The notes beneath the pieces were generated by a model. It was not told where the DNA came from. It did no database searches and worked only from the letters and a program-made list of their open reading frames with translations. A DNA stretch of 64,000 nt from an uncultured Lachnospiraceae bacterium. GTDB lineage: Bacteria > Bacillota > Clostridia > Lachnospirales > Lachnospiraceae. Where the stretch lies: positions 1 to 64,000 of the forward strand of contig CACYPS010000018.1 in NCBI GenBank assembly GCA_902776305.1. Reading direction: 5' to 3'. The position numbers and the translations under genes are program-made. Numbering within the stretch: the stretch's first letter is position 1; each line of letters starts with the position of its first letter. Below are positions 25,809-35,119 of this stretch, in pieces.

Positions 25809-28631
25809 ATGGCAGACAATTTCCATATGAACACCGGCAAGGATGTATTCCCGAATGCTGCGGGGAGCGGTAGCTATTCAGGCTCAGATGGTAAGACGGC
25901 CGAAAGAGGAGAAGAGAACGGAGAGCATTTCGATTTTCATGAGGCGATGCTTCAGGTCGAGATGATATTTCAGAGTTCCCTTCTCTCTTATGGATTCAAG
26001 GAGTATTCAATAGAGAACTTCGTCGACAAAAAGTATTTCTACAGCTGGAAAGGTAAGGAAGGCTGCAGTGATACGGACGCCATGCGGCAGGGACTCAATA
26101 TTGACGGTATCCTGGAGAAAGAGAATCCATCGGTCAATGAAGTCCTCACATATCTGCAGTATACATTGAATATTGCGGAATTGTGCAGAAGGAACTTTAA
26201 CAGTGATGAGCTGACAGGTTATTACTTTGATCTGCGAAGTTATACGAACCTTCTTACGCGAATACGAGAATTACTGACAATCCTTAAGTATGATGTTAAG
26301 TATGTAGCAGAAAAAGAAGTTATTTATCTGGTAACGAAGGATGTTGCCGCTGATGCAGTAACGAGTACATCTTCGGATCCGATTACAGATGCGATTGTGG
26401 AATACAACAGTTATTCCGTCGCAGGTAATCTTGACCGTAAACGAAAGATCCTCAATGACATGGGGGATATGGTCGAGAGCTATACCGATAATCGGAGCCC
26501 CGGTAATGTAAAACTATTCAGCAATATAGAGTTCATGCTCTACAACTTCAATATTCGAAATAATAATTTCGAAGGAGACGACAGGGTTGAACATGTCGCA
26601 ACCATGTCCAAGGAAGAACTGGAAGCATGGTATGATGAGACCTATCAGATGATGCTGCTTCGGATCCTCCAGCATGAGAATCTGGAGAGAATGAAGCGAG
26701 TGGACGCAGTCCAGCAGGCTTGTGAAGCCTCCTCGGTCGAGTCCATCTCGAAAAGCATGGATCTTGAAGGCGCGAACAGAGTTATGTCCAGGCGACGCGT
26801 CGAGGACATTAATTTTGTGGCACAGAATGTAGCCGAAGCAGCAAGTGTTGCCAAGGGAAACAGAAATGCCGAGAAGATAAACAGCGGCAAGAACAAAAAG
26901 TCCGAAGAGAAGACCCGAAAAGCGGAGGAAAAAGCCCGTGACAGTATGCGGGCAGTACGCGAGAAGGAATTTTCCGGATACACAGGCGCAGATCTTGATA
27001 AGGATGTCAATGCGATTCTTGCTGAAAAGAACGGTGAGAGCGCAGAACGCGAACCGGAAACGAGCAAGCCGGCGAAGAAGAAAGGATATACACCGAGTTT
27101 CAGGGATGTATCGGACACTGCTTCAACGGCTGTGAGCCACGACACAGACAACTCTGCGTCCTTTGTCAAAAAAGACAAAGATTCGGAAGTTGATAAGTGG
27201 GACGAAGAGTATCAGGCACGAAAAAAAGCCTGGGCTGACTCCGGAACCGAGGATGAATGGAAAGTATCCGACGGATCCGGGGATCAGAAGGAGAAAAAGC
27301 CGAGGAGTCCTTTCAAAATACTTCTCTCGGCAGTGATCGTCCTTCTTGCGGCGCTTCTTGCTGCGGCGGTCTCGCTGGTACACTTTAATTACGCGCGGTC
27401 GGATTATGTTTCGGACAAGCAGATTCCTGTCAACACTGACGCTGCTATGATCGAAACTTATGCAACACCCGCCGGAATCGACAACGCAGTAGCCGAAGCT
27501 TTAAAGACACAGGTAGTACATGAAACAGAAGCCGCAGCGACTGAAATCGACGGAAGCAAGATGTTCAACGTACTGATAGCCTGTGGCGGTGACACCGGAT
27601 CGGAGTCGTACGCACCCTGTGACGCTATCGCACTTATGTCTTTTAATAAAGTCACAAAGCGTCTTACGACTGTTTCGCTGATGGACAATCTGTATGCTGA
27701 CATCGAGGGAACGGGGGCAGTAAGGCTCGGAGATGTTCCGCTTTACGCCGGCATGCCGGCACTTGCAGATGTCGTTGAGAGGATATACGGCATTCCGGTC
27801 AGCGGATATGCATGGACTGACTACAAGGGCCTTATAAAAATCGTTGATCGACTTGACGGTATCGACGCGGAGATCACAGAAGATGAGATGAAAGAGGCCA
27901 ACGAGTATATCACTGAGATGGCCGCTGCATACGGCGAGGAGGAAGCCGCACATCAGCTCAGAATGACGGGCGATGTTCATCTCGACGGCTATCAGACAGT
28001 TGCTCTTGCGAGAATAAGCGAGGACGGGGAAGATGCCGATTATGCTAAGACTGCAAGGCAGAGAATGATACTGAGCAGTATTTCGGAAGCATATGAGTCA
28101 GCCGGGTTCGGTGAAAAGACATCGATCATGAGGGAGATTCTTCCTTACGTGAAGCATAATATTCCCGAGTCTCAGATATTCGGAAATCTTTTTGCATTTA
28201 CAGGTTCTTCAAATTATGCAAAAGCAGGATTTTCGATTCCGCTCGATGGACATTATGAGAAGCAGGGAACACTTACAGTTCCGGATTTCGCGGAGACACT
28301 CCCTGTCGTAAAACAGATTCTCAGTGATTCGAATGCCGAACGTGCTCTCGGACTTCTTACAGAAAGCGGAGTCACGACAGGTGCGGAGAGCTCTTCGGTC
28401 GTCGTAATATCCGGCCCGGATATCTCTGAAAGCACGCCGGCGGATACGGATAGTTCCGATACGACAGCTTCTTCGGAAGAGAGTACTGCAACGACAGAGT
28501 CAGCCGAAAGCACAGCGACGGAGAGTAAAGACACAAGCAGTGAAATTGCAACGACCTCAGGAACTGCTGCACAGAATCAGACGGCAGAGCCGAGAATCAC
28601 TCCGGAAGCGCCATGGAGCTGGACAATTTAA
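25809..28631 (+). CDS. LCP (LytR-CpsA-Psr)-like membrane protein with large cytoplasmic N-terminus
   Basis: Protein of 940 aa. Residues 1 to about 500 are hydrophilic and cytoplasmic, with Lys/Glu-rich, probably coiled-coil stretches near 350-420. One transmembrane helix follows at about 503-527. The extracellular part at about 585-790 aligns with LCP domains, including the late TARQRMIL segment. A Ser/Thr-rich tail ends the protein. LCP enzymes transfer glycopolymers to peptidoglycan, but here the usual SIPRD motif reads SLMDN, so a key Arg is missing and catalysis is doubtful. The ATG at 25809 follows a GAGGGAG site. Its place just before the glycan locus suggests a role in surface polymer attachment or its control. 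Confidence 0.75.
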   Translation: MADNFHMNTGKDVFPNAAGSGSYSGSDGKTAERGEENGEHFDFHEAMLQVEMIFQSSLLSYGFKEYSIENFVDKKYFYSWKGKEGCSDTDAMRQGLNIDGILEKENPSVNEVLTYLQYTLNIAELCRRNFNSDELTGYYFDLRSYTNLLTRIRELLTILKYDVKYVAEKEVIYLVTKDVAADAVTSTSSDPITDAIVEYNSYSVAGNLDRKRKILNDMGDMVESYTDNRSPGNVKLFSNIEFMLYNFNIRNNNFEGDDRVEHVATMSKEELEAWYDETYQMMLLRILQHENLERMKRVDAVQQACEASSVESISKSMDLEGANRVMSRRRVEDINFVAQNVAEAASVAKGNRNAEKINSGKNKKSEEKTRKAEEKARDSMRAVREKEFSGYTGADLDKDVNAILAEKNGESAEREPETSKPAKKKGYTPSFRDVSDTASTAVSHDTDNSASFVKKDKDSEVDKWDEEYQARKKAWADSGTEDEWKVSDGSGDQKEKKPRSPFKILLSAVIVLLAALLAAAVSLVHFNYARSDYVSDKQIPVNTDAAMIETYATPAGIDNAVAEALKTQVVHETEAAATEIDGSKMFNVLIACGGDTGSESYAPCDAIALMSFNKVTKRLTTVSLMDNLYADIEGTGAVRLGDVPLYAGMPALADVVERIYGIPVSGYAWTDYKGLIKIVDRLDGIDAEITEDEMKEANEYITEMAAAYGEEEAAHQLRMTGDVHLDGYQTVALARISEDGEDADYAKTARQRMILSSISEAYESAGFGEKTSIMREILPYVKHNIPESQIFGNLFAFTGSSNYAKAGFSIPLDGHYEKQGTLTVPDFAETLPVVKQILSDSNAERALGLLTESGVTTGAESSSVVVISGPDISESTPADTDSSDTTASSEESTATTESAESTATESKDTSSEIATTSGTAAQNQTAEPRITPEAPWSWTI

Positions 28632-28786
28632 TAGCATCATAGTATGCAGGAACTTGATTGCATACTGAATATACGGGACTGCTGCATACAGGCAATTCAT
28701 GCTGTGGGCCGGAACGGATTTCGTTCCGTGCAGATAAGGTTTGAATGCTGCGTTACAGCAGTCTTCCTTTATGTTAATATGAATGT
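28632..28786. other. Palindrome-rich intergenic stretch before the glycan/lasso-like locus
   Basis: Several nested inverted segments are visible: GGAACG/CGTTCC around GATTT (about 28709-28728) inside GACTGCTG/CAGCAGTC (about 28677-28764). A 58-codon frame runs through it but has no ribosome binding site. It is probably another repeat-type element and may host the promoter of the downstream locus. Confidence 0.45.
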
Positions 28787-28837
28787 AGGACAGGATCGTG
28801 GGAGTGCGTAAGCACGGAACAATCCGTAATCGACTTT
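28787..28837 (+). repeat. Dispersed repeat family B, copy 2
   Basis: It shares GGGAGTGCGTAAG and ACAATCCGTAATCGACT with the copy at 17281-17328, in the same orientation. It ends 15 bp upstream of the first glycosyltransferase gene. Confidence 0.75.
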
Positions 28838-28852
28838 TGGCGACATTATCAT

Positions 28853-29971
28853 ATGAATAAAAGAAAAATGAGAGTCCTACTCGTCTCCGCAAAAGTGAGG
28901 GCGGGAGGAGAAGCCGCGCATGTTACCGCGCTGGCAAAAGAATTTATAAAAAAAGGCATAGATGTATCCCTTCTCTCCACAGATCCGACGGGGGGGATGA
29001 TGGCAGGCATTATTCCTGAGGATAAGCTTTTTTTCACGGAGTTCCGCAATCACAACCCGCTTCAGACAGCGATGAATACGGCCGCGATCCGGAAAGTCCT
29101 CTCGGAGCACGCATTTGATATCATTCACTGTCACGGCAGAGACAATGCATTTGCTGTCAGAATGGCAGGTCCGAAACAGCCGTATGTCTATACGTGCCAC
29201 TCCATGTCGGTGCAGACCGATTTTATGCATCGCATGTTGAACTCGACAGGAGACGCCGCGATTGCTGTTTCCGGGGATACAAAGGAGTTCATGATTCGCG
29301 AGCTGAAGATACCGGAAGAAAAGATCACCGTGATAGAGAACGGCGTAGACCCGACGCAGCTTCGGAAGCTGACCGAAGGTGAAAAGCGCTGGTTGTATAC
29401 AAATTATCTTATACCGGAAGGAAAGATCGTCGCTGCGATTCACGGGAGAATCGATCCGAGGAAAAACCATATTATGATCGGAAAAGCACTCGCAAATCTT
29501 CCGGAAGATGAGAGGTCGAAATTCGTGATATTGTGCTCCGGTATCAGGGAGGTACCCGGATATGATCCGCTGGTTTCTCAGCTGAGAGAGCTTGGCGTGC
29601 TTCAGCAGTTCAGATTCACCGGGTGGACCGAGCCGAGAAATATTCTCGGCTGTGCGGATCTGCTTTTAGGTCCAAGTCAGACAGAAAGCTTCATGATGTC
29701 AGCCCTCGAAGGGTTTTTTATGGATATTCCGGTCATACGTTCCAAAACAGGAGGCTATTCCGAAATGAAGGATCTGTGCATCGGTATAGATGCCGATGAT
29801 CTGAAAGGATGGACGGAAATTCTTCACAGGGTAGCTGTCCGGGGGACAGATGATATGAAACCGATGGTCGACACGGCACATTCGGAGGCGCTCAGGCGGT
29901 TTACGTCTGAAGCGATGGCGGCTAAAGTATACCGGGTCTATCGGGAGGTCCTGAGAGGCCGGGGCAGGTAA
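28853..29971 (+). CDS. Family 4 glycosyltransferase (GT-B fold)
   Basis: Protein of 372 aa. A Rossmann start VLLVSAKVRAGGEAAHV is followed by ENGVDPTQL and, in the C-terminal domain, AAIHGRIDPRKNH and a GPSQTESFMMSALEG segment holding the retaining-GT E-x7-E type motif. It likely adds a sugar from a nucleotide donor to a lipid-linked glycan. No clear ribosome binding site precedes the ATG at 28853; an internal ATG at residue 6 is an alternative. It is the first gene of a tightly packed locus running to about 43 kb. Confidence 0.85.
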   Translation: MNKRKMRVLLVSAKVRAGGEAAHVTALAKEFIKKGIDVSLLSTDPTGGMMAGIIPEDKLFFTEFRNHNPLQTAMNTAAIRKVLSEHAFDIIHCHGRDNAFAVRMAGPKQPYVYTCHSMSVQTDFMHRMLNSTGDAAIAVSGDTKEFMIRELKIPEEKITVIENGVDPTQLRKLTEGEKRWLYTNYLIPEGKIVAAIHGRIDPRKNHIMIGKALANLPEDERSKFVILCSGIREVPGYDPLVSQLRELGVLQQFRFTGWTEPRNILGCADLLLGPSQTESFMMSALEGFFMDIPVIRSKTGGYSEMKDLCIGIDADDLKGWTEILHRVAVRGTDDMKPMVDTAHSEALRRFTSEAMAAKVYRVYREVLRGRGR

Positions 29972-30028
29972 GAAGGTCAGGCAGATAAGGCAGTATCGCC
30001 CGACATAGGGAAAGGCGCAGACAGATTT

Positions 30029-31138
30029 ATGAAGTATATAGCCAGGGAGACGGCATTCAGAGAAAATGAGAAGCGAACAGCCGGAGCAAAAGCCAGAGTC
30101 GATATCGACAGGATCTGCACAGAGCAGCTTGGCTATACTCCTGTTGACATTGTATTCGATACAGCCAGATTTGAGGACCGAAATATTCTCGGACAGCTGG
30201 GAGAACACAGTGAAGCTTTACATGAGTGGGAAAGGAAGACAGCCCATCTTAAAAAAGGCGATCTGTTGCTCATCCAGTTCCCGCCTGTGAATCACAGTCT
30301 GATGCTTAGTAGACAGCTCAGTCGGTTGAAAGCCGAAGGAGTCTATCTCGTCGCTATTCTGCACGATGTGGAAATTCTGCGCGGCGCCAAGAGGAAGAAT
30401 AAAAGCATCAAGAACCGCATGAGAAAGCACTTTGAGGAACAGTTATGTCTGGGTCATTTTGACCGCATAGTGGTCCACAACAAGGCCATGAAGGAAGCAG
30501 TAGCCGACCTGTGTGGCATTCCTGCGGGAAAGATGCGGAGTCTCGGCCTGTTCGATTATCTCTGCGGGGAAACGCGGAGCAGAGAGTTCGGTCGGGGCGT
30601 CGCCGTTGCCGGAAATCTGAGACCGGACAAGTCGGGTTACGCGTATCAGCTTCCGGGAAATATGAGGTGGAATCTGTACGGAATCCAGTTTTCCGGAAAG
30701 GCATTCCTGCCCGGAGATGAGACGGATCCGAAAAGCCCCGGAGTATACTATCATGGATCGTTCCTGGCGGATGAGATTGCGGACAGGATCGACGGGAGTT
30801 TCGGGCTGGTCTGGGACGGAGCCTCCATCGACACCTGCGAAGGTGTTTTCGGGGAGTATTTACGGTATAATAATCCCCATAAAACTTCCCTGTATCTTGC
30901 TGCGGGAATGCCGGTCATCGTCTGGAAAGAGGCAGCGATAGCGGGATATATTTTGAAGGAAAACTGCGGGATTGCAGTCGAATCGATTGCGATTATCCCA
31001 AAGATACTTGAAGAAATGTCTGACGAAGAGTACCATATACTTGCGCAAAACGCCGAAAAGGTCGGTAGAAGACTTCGGCGGGGAGATTACACACGAAAGG
31101 TTTTGAGCGGGATTGAGAGCGAAATCTTATCTGTATGA
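30029..31138 (+). CDS. Glycosyltransferase, probably Gtf3/galactofuranosyltransferase-like
   Basis: Protein of 369 aa. The overall plan (DLLLIQFPPVNHS, then VAILHDVEILRG, then a C-terminal nucleotide-binding half with YHGSFLADEIADRI and NNPHKTSLYLAAGMPV) resembles the GT-B galactofuranosyl or glucosyltransferase 3 group of surface glycan loci. No membrane helix. It lies 57 bp after the GT4 gene and overlaps the next gene. The group assignment is by motif recall only; the donor sugar is unknown. Confidence 0.65.
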   Translation: MKYIARETAFRENEKRTAGAKARVDIDRICTEQLGYTPVDIVFDTARFEDRNILGQLGEHSEALHEWERKTAHLKKGDLLLIQFPPVNHSLMLSRQLSRLKAEGVYLVAILHDVEILRGAKRKNKSIKNRMRKHFEEQLCLGHFDRIVVHNKAMKEAVADLCGIPAGKMRSLGLFDYLCGETRSREFGRGVAVAGNLRPDKSGYAYQLPGNMRWNLYGIQFSGKAFLPGDETDPKSPGVYYHGSFLADEIADRIDGSFGLVWDGASIDTCEGVFGEYLRYNNPHKTSLYLAAGMPVIVWKEAAIAGYILKENCGIAVESIAIIPKILEEMSDEEYHILAQNAEKVGRRLRRGDYTRKVLSGIESEILSV

Positions 31139-32423
31139 TAATAGTAAATATTCGATGATGATCACACCGTCGGAGTTCATATTCTATCTGGGAGTAGGGG
31201 CGTATTTTACACTCATGTTCCTCAGCACGACGATGTTTGCGGATATCCTGCCTCTGTCGAATCATACTCTGAGAAATGCCGTCCGATTCACTTGCTACGG
31301 ATTTATAATAGTGAAGATGATGCTGGCCGAAAAATTCACGATCAAAAGAATTGCGGTCTATGTGGCTATTGCTTTGCCCATCCTTATGTGTTATAGGGCT
31401 ACGGGCTATCTTTATGAACTTGATATGTTCATGCTCATCGTCGGGGCTCGCGGATTCAAGGCGAATCGAATTGTCAGTATGTATTTCTTTATGAGTCTTT
31501 TGCTAATCGCTGTAACACTGATCGCACTGGCAGCGGGAGTGATCGAGAATCGTACCTTTACCAGAACGGACAGCGATGTCATCCGAAATTCAGTAGGCTT
31601 CATATACCCTACAGACTTCGGCGCCAGAATCTTTTATACGATCCTTGCGTTCTGTTTAATGGTCGGTAAACGCTACAATCTTGCAATGTTAGCTGTCTTT
31701 TGTGTGATTTCCGCCCTGTTGACAATTTTCAGCGACGCCCGTCTGGATGCTGCACTGATCGTCATAGTGGGAATATTGTTTTACATCAATGCGAAGACCA
31801 GGTTCTTCAGGCGAAAGTGGATCGAGAGAATACTGATTATATCCGTTCCGTTTTTCTTTTTCCTGTCATATTTCGTGACGATGTCTTACAAGAAAGGGCC
31901 TTTCTTCACTTTCCTCGACAGGATCCTGAGCAAGCGTCTTATGTACGGATACTATAATGTATGGTATACCGGAATTCATCCGTTCGGACGCTACATCTAC
32001 CAGCAGGGACACGGCGCACTGAATTACAGTGCGTGGGCCGGATACAACTTTGTAGACTGCGGATATCTTCAGGCACTCCTGCAGTACGGCTATATTCTGA
32101 TGTTCTTCGTGTTGCTCATGTTCGTGCTGATCACTTATACGGCTATTCGGCGAGGACAGCATCACCTCGCGATCATCATTTTCATGATAGGACTTACGAC
32201 CTGCGTAGATCATCATTTTCTTGAGTTCTGGTATGATCCGTTCCCTCTGCTCATATTTTCCGTTATCCCGTATGCTCCGGGTTACAGGAAAATGAGTGCC
32301 GAAAAAGTTGAAGAACCGTCTGCTGAAGCAGAACAGGTCTATAAAGAAAAGCCTGCCCCGAAGGGCCTTTCACACAGTCATGATGTATGGGGCCAGCTGA
32401 ATATGATACAAAAAAGATATTGA
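31113..32423 (+). CDS. O-antigen polymerase/ligase-like membrane protein
   Basis: Protein of 436 aa with about ten hydrophobic helices and a larger loop near residues 270-320, the layout of Wzy/WaaL-type proteins that polymerise or ligate lipid-linked glycans outside the membrane. No stronger signature can be read. The start is a TTG overlapping the previous gene by 26 bp; an ATG at 31155 is an alternative. The C-terminal about 45 residues are hydrophilic and cytoplasmic. Context (glycosyltransferases, LicD) supports a role in making a surface polysaccharide. Confidence 0.65.
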   Translation: MRAKSYLYDNSKYSMMITPSEFIFYLGVGAYFTLMFLSTTMFADILPLSNHTLRNAVRFTCYGFIIVKMMLAEKFTIKRIAVYVAIALPILMCYRATGYLYELDMFMLIVGARGFKANRIVSMYFFMSLLLIAVTLIALAAGVIENRTFTRTDSDVIRNSVGFIYPTDFGARIFYTILAFCLMVGKRYNLAMLAVFCVISALLTIFSDARLDAALIVIVGILFYINAKTRFFRRKWIERILIISVPFFFFLSYFVTMSYKKGPFFTFLDRILSKRLMYGYYNVWYTGIHPFGRYIYQQGHGALNYSAWAGYNFVDCGYLQALLQYGYILMFFVLLMFVLITYTAIRRGQHHLAIIIFMIGLTTCVDHHFLEFWYDPFPLLIFSVIPYAPGYRKMSAEKVEEPSAEAEQVYKEKPAPKGLSHSHDVWGQLNMIQKRY

Positions 32424-32452
32424 TAGCGGATGCATGTTCCGCGGGAGGATTT

Positions 32453-33325
32453 ATGTATAACGATGAAGTACAGAAAACTCTGAGAAAGCTGCAGCTGGCT
32501 GAGCTCAACATCATAAAACTGTTCATGAAGATCTGTGAGAAGGAACATCTGCGATACTTTATGATCGGCGGAACCATGCTCGGCGCGATCAGGCACAAAG
32601 GTTTTATTCCATGGGACGATGATGTCGATATCGGAATGCCCAGAGAGGATTATGATAGGCTGTTCGAACTTCTGAAGGACGGAACATACCTGCCGGAGAA
32701 CTTCGAATATCTGAATTATAAGATCAAAGACGATTATAAGAGATATTTCAGCCGGATCGTCGATAACCGTGTTCTGGTTTACAACGCATCCGGAGGAGAG
32801 GAGATCGTCGAAGCTGCATGGATAGACATTTTCCCGCTTGACGGATCCCCGAATAATTACATATTGAGGAATCTGCGCTACACATGGGTCATGTGGAAAC
32901 GTCTCAGATACCACCTCTCTCTGATGGATACCATGGTCAACCTGAACAGGCCCGGCCGCCCGCTCTATCAGAGACTGATCATCGGATTCGCGAAACGGGT
33001 TCCGATCGGGCGCGGACGAGACTGTAAACAGATTCTCGACAATATCGATAAGGAACTCAAAAAGTATCGCTGGGCAGGCAGCTCCACGGCTGCCAATGTA
33101 TTCGGTGCCTACGCTCACCGGGAGATGGTCCCGAAGGATGTGTGGGGCAGCAAACTGGCGCTGTATCCTTTTGAGGATGTTGAACTGCCGGGACCCGAGA
33201 ACTACGATGCTTTCCTCAGCCGGTTCTACGGAGAGTATATGACACCGCCGCCGGAGGGTAACAGGGATAAGCACAATATTCGAAAAATCGAGTTCCTGTC
33301 GCCGGAAAATGGAGAGGATACATAA
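32453..33325 (+). CDS. LicD-family phosphotransferase
   Basis: Protein of 290 aa. The LicD/fukutin nucleotidyltransferase fold is shown by GGTMLGAIRHKGFIPWDDD (about 42-60), with the metal-binding Asp cluster, followed by VDIGMPREDY. The family moves phosphocholine, ribitol-phosphate or related groups from CDP carriers to glycans. The frame opens 66 bp earlier, but GGGAGGA right before 32453 decides the start. With TarI/TarJ-like genes at 47-48.6 kb, ribitol-5-phosphate transfer is a reasonable inference. Confidence 0.88.
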   Translation: MYNDEVQKTLRKLQLAELNIIKLFMKICEKEHLRYFMIGGTMLGAIRHKGFIPWDDDVDIGMPREDYDRLFELLKDGTYLPENFEYLNYKIKDDYKRYFSRIVDNRVLVYNASGGEEIVEAAWIDIFPLDGSPNNYILRNLRYTWVMWKRLRYHLSLMDTMVNLNRPGRPLYQRLIIGFAKRVPIGRGRDCKQILDNIDKELKKYRWAGSSTAANVFGAYAHREMVPKDVWGSKLALYPFEDVELPGPENYDAFLSRFYGEYMTPPPEGNRDKHNIRKIEFLSPENGEDT

Positions 33326-35116
33326 ATGGCAAATGGACTGAGGGAACTCCTCGGCGACCTCATGAAGAAGGACGGAAAACTGTTCATCACGACAATCATT
33401 CTGATGGTCATTTCATCCTTTCTTCAGGGCGTTACAATTCTTATGCTTGTTCCGATCATGAATATTATGGAAGTGGGGGAGGCCGCGGATCTGCCGTTCG
33501 GCCTCTCCCGGTTCCTGTCCTTTCTTCTCAGTCTGCCGTTCGGTTTGAGACTCTTTGTTCTTCTTTTCTGCTTTTTCATTATCATGACGATGCAGGCCGT
33601 TTCCGTCAGGATGGTAAAAGTCAGGTCGATGCAGCTTGCTTCGGGATTTACTGCCGACATGAGAGAAGAGTACTATGATGAGCTCATGAGCAGCAGCTGG
33701 GAGAGATATTCATCCGATAATCAGTCTGTTCATACGGATGCTCTGATCACACAGATTCCCCGATTAACGACGACAATCAATTATTTTATGTCGATGATGA
33801 CAAATGTTGTGACCGCTCTCATCGACCTTATCATAGCGTTTTCCCTGTCTGCTTCTCTTTCGGGATTCGTCATTGTCGTCGGTGGCTTATTCTTCCTGTT
33901 TTTCAGGCGTTTCACAAAGAGATCGGAAACACTAGGTAACAGGCTGAGCAGACAGTATGAGGCTTTCACGGATGAGGTACAGACGCAGCTCTCCGGATTT
34001 AAGGAAATCAGGAGCTACGGCATTGCCGAAGAGGAGTCCCGAAGGTTCAGAGATATAACGGAAACATTCCGGGATCTGATGATTGAGGCTACGGGAAATG
34101 TATCGGCGCCGCGCATGATCTCCACGATAGGGGAGGCTGTTCTTATAGCCATTATCTTCTTCTGCGCTGAGTACTGGCTTCATATCGAGACGTCGAGCAT
34201 GATTGTCGTACTGTATGTCTTTTATCGGCTTTGGCCGCTTCTGCCCGCAACGCAGGAGTACTTGCAGGGCATCAAAGAGACGCTGCCCGCCTACAGAGTC
34301 ATGCAGGATGTGAGAAAAAAGGATTCAGAGGATAGCAGAACGGCTTGCATCCGGAAAATAAAACAGGATAATGCCTCCGATGAAAGTACAGGCGGGAAGG
34401 AAGATACCGGCGATCAGGCGGTGGCGTTTGATCACGTCAGTTTTCGATATAAGGATGCAGCTGCGGACGCTCTGCATGATGTAAGTTTTAAGATCAGGCG
34501 ACATACGATCACTGCCTTCACCGGCCCGTCCGGCGCCGGAAAAAGTACGGTCGTAGACCTTATTCTGGGATTTCTTACGCCATCCGGCGGGAATATTTAC
34601 ATACAGGCAGAAGACGGCGAGGTTGCCTATGTCCCGCAGAGTCCAATGATCCTGACAGCGTCCGTCCGCGAGAACATAGCGCGTTTCCACCCGGGTATTT
34701 CGGACGGGGAGATCGTGGAGGCTCTTGTAAGGACGGAAGCCATGGGCTTTCTTGAGAGAAAGTGTACCGAAGGACAGTCACCGCTCGACCTTCGCATGGG
34801 AGATGACGGAGTCATGTTCTCGGGAGGCGAGGTGCAGAGAATCGTGCTTGCCCGCGCAATTGCCGGTACGCCGGGGTTGCTGATCCTTGATGAAGCCACA
34901 TCGGCGCTGGACTTCGGAAACGAGAAGTTGATCGCCGGGCTGCTTCAAAGGTTGAAGAGCGAGATGACGATTATTCTCGTTGCGCATCGTGTGTCGACAA
35001 TTCAGTCGGCAGATGATATACTCGTCATTGAAAACGGACAGCTTACGGAACAGGGGAGTGCCGGAGAACTTTTGAAGAATCCGGAGAGTTACCTGACTAA
35101 AATGAAGGACGGATAA
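33326..35116 (+). CDS. ABC exporter, fused permease and ATPase (lasso-peptide-exporter-like)
   Basis: Protein of 596 aa. Six transmembrane helices occupy about 1-300. The ATPase domain has Walker A GPSGAGKST (about 396), signature FSGGEVQR, Walker B LLILDEATSALD and the H-loop AHR. There is no N-terminal C39 protease. The start codon directly follows the LicD stop. This is the architecture of lasso peptide D proteins and also of lipid-glycan flippases. In this setting, right before the kinase-B1-B2-cyclase genes, peptide export is favoured, but glycan export cannot be excluded. Confidence 0.85.
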   Translation: MANGLRELLGDLMKKDGKLFITTIILMVISSFLQGVTILMLVPIMNIMEVGEAADLPFGLSRFLSFLLSLPFGLRLFVLLFCFFIIMTMQAVSVRMVKVRSMQLASGFTADMREEYYDELMSSSWERYSSDNQSVHTDALITQIPRLTTTINYFMSMMTNVVTALIDLIIAFSLSASLSGFVIVVGGLFFLFFRRFTKRSETLGNRLSRQYEAFTDEVQTQLSGFKEIRSYGIAEEESRRFRDITETFRDLMIEATGNVSAPRMISTIGEAVLIAIIFFCAEYWLHIETSSMIVVLYVFYRLWPLLPATQEYLQGIKETLPAYRVMQDVRKKDSEDSRTACIRKIKQDNASDESTGGKEDTGDQAVAFDHVSFRYKDAAADALHDVSFKIRRHTITAFTGPSGAGKSTVVDLILGFLTPSGGNIYIQAEDGEVAYVPQSPMILTASVRENIARFHPGISDGEIVEALVRTEAMGFLERKCTEGQSPLDLRMGDDGVMFSGGEVQRIVLARAIAGTPGLLILDEATSALDFGNEKLIAGLLQRLKSEMTIILVAHRVSTIQSADDILVIENGQLTEQGSAGELLKNPESYLTKMKDG

Positions 35117-35119
35117 TGT

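Noticed and set aside
28644-28820. 58-codon frame with several Cys before the glycan locus
   Set aside because: No ribosome binding site; it runs through palindromic repeat sequence including family B.
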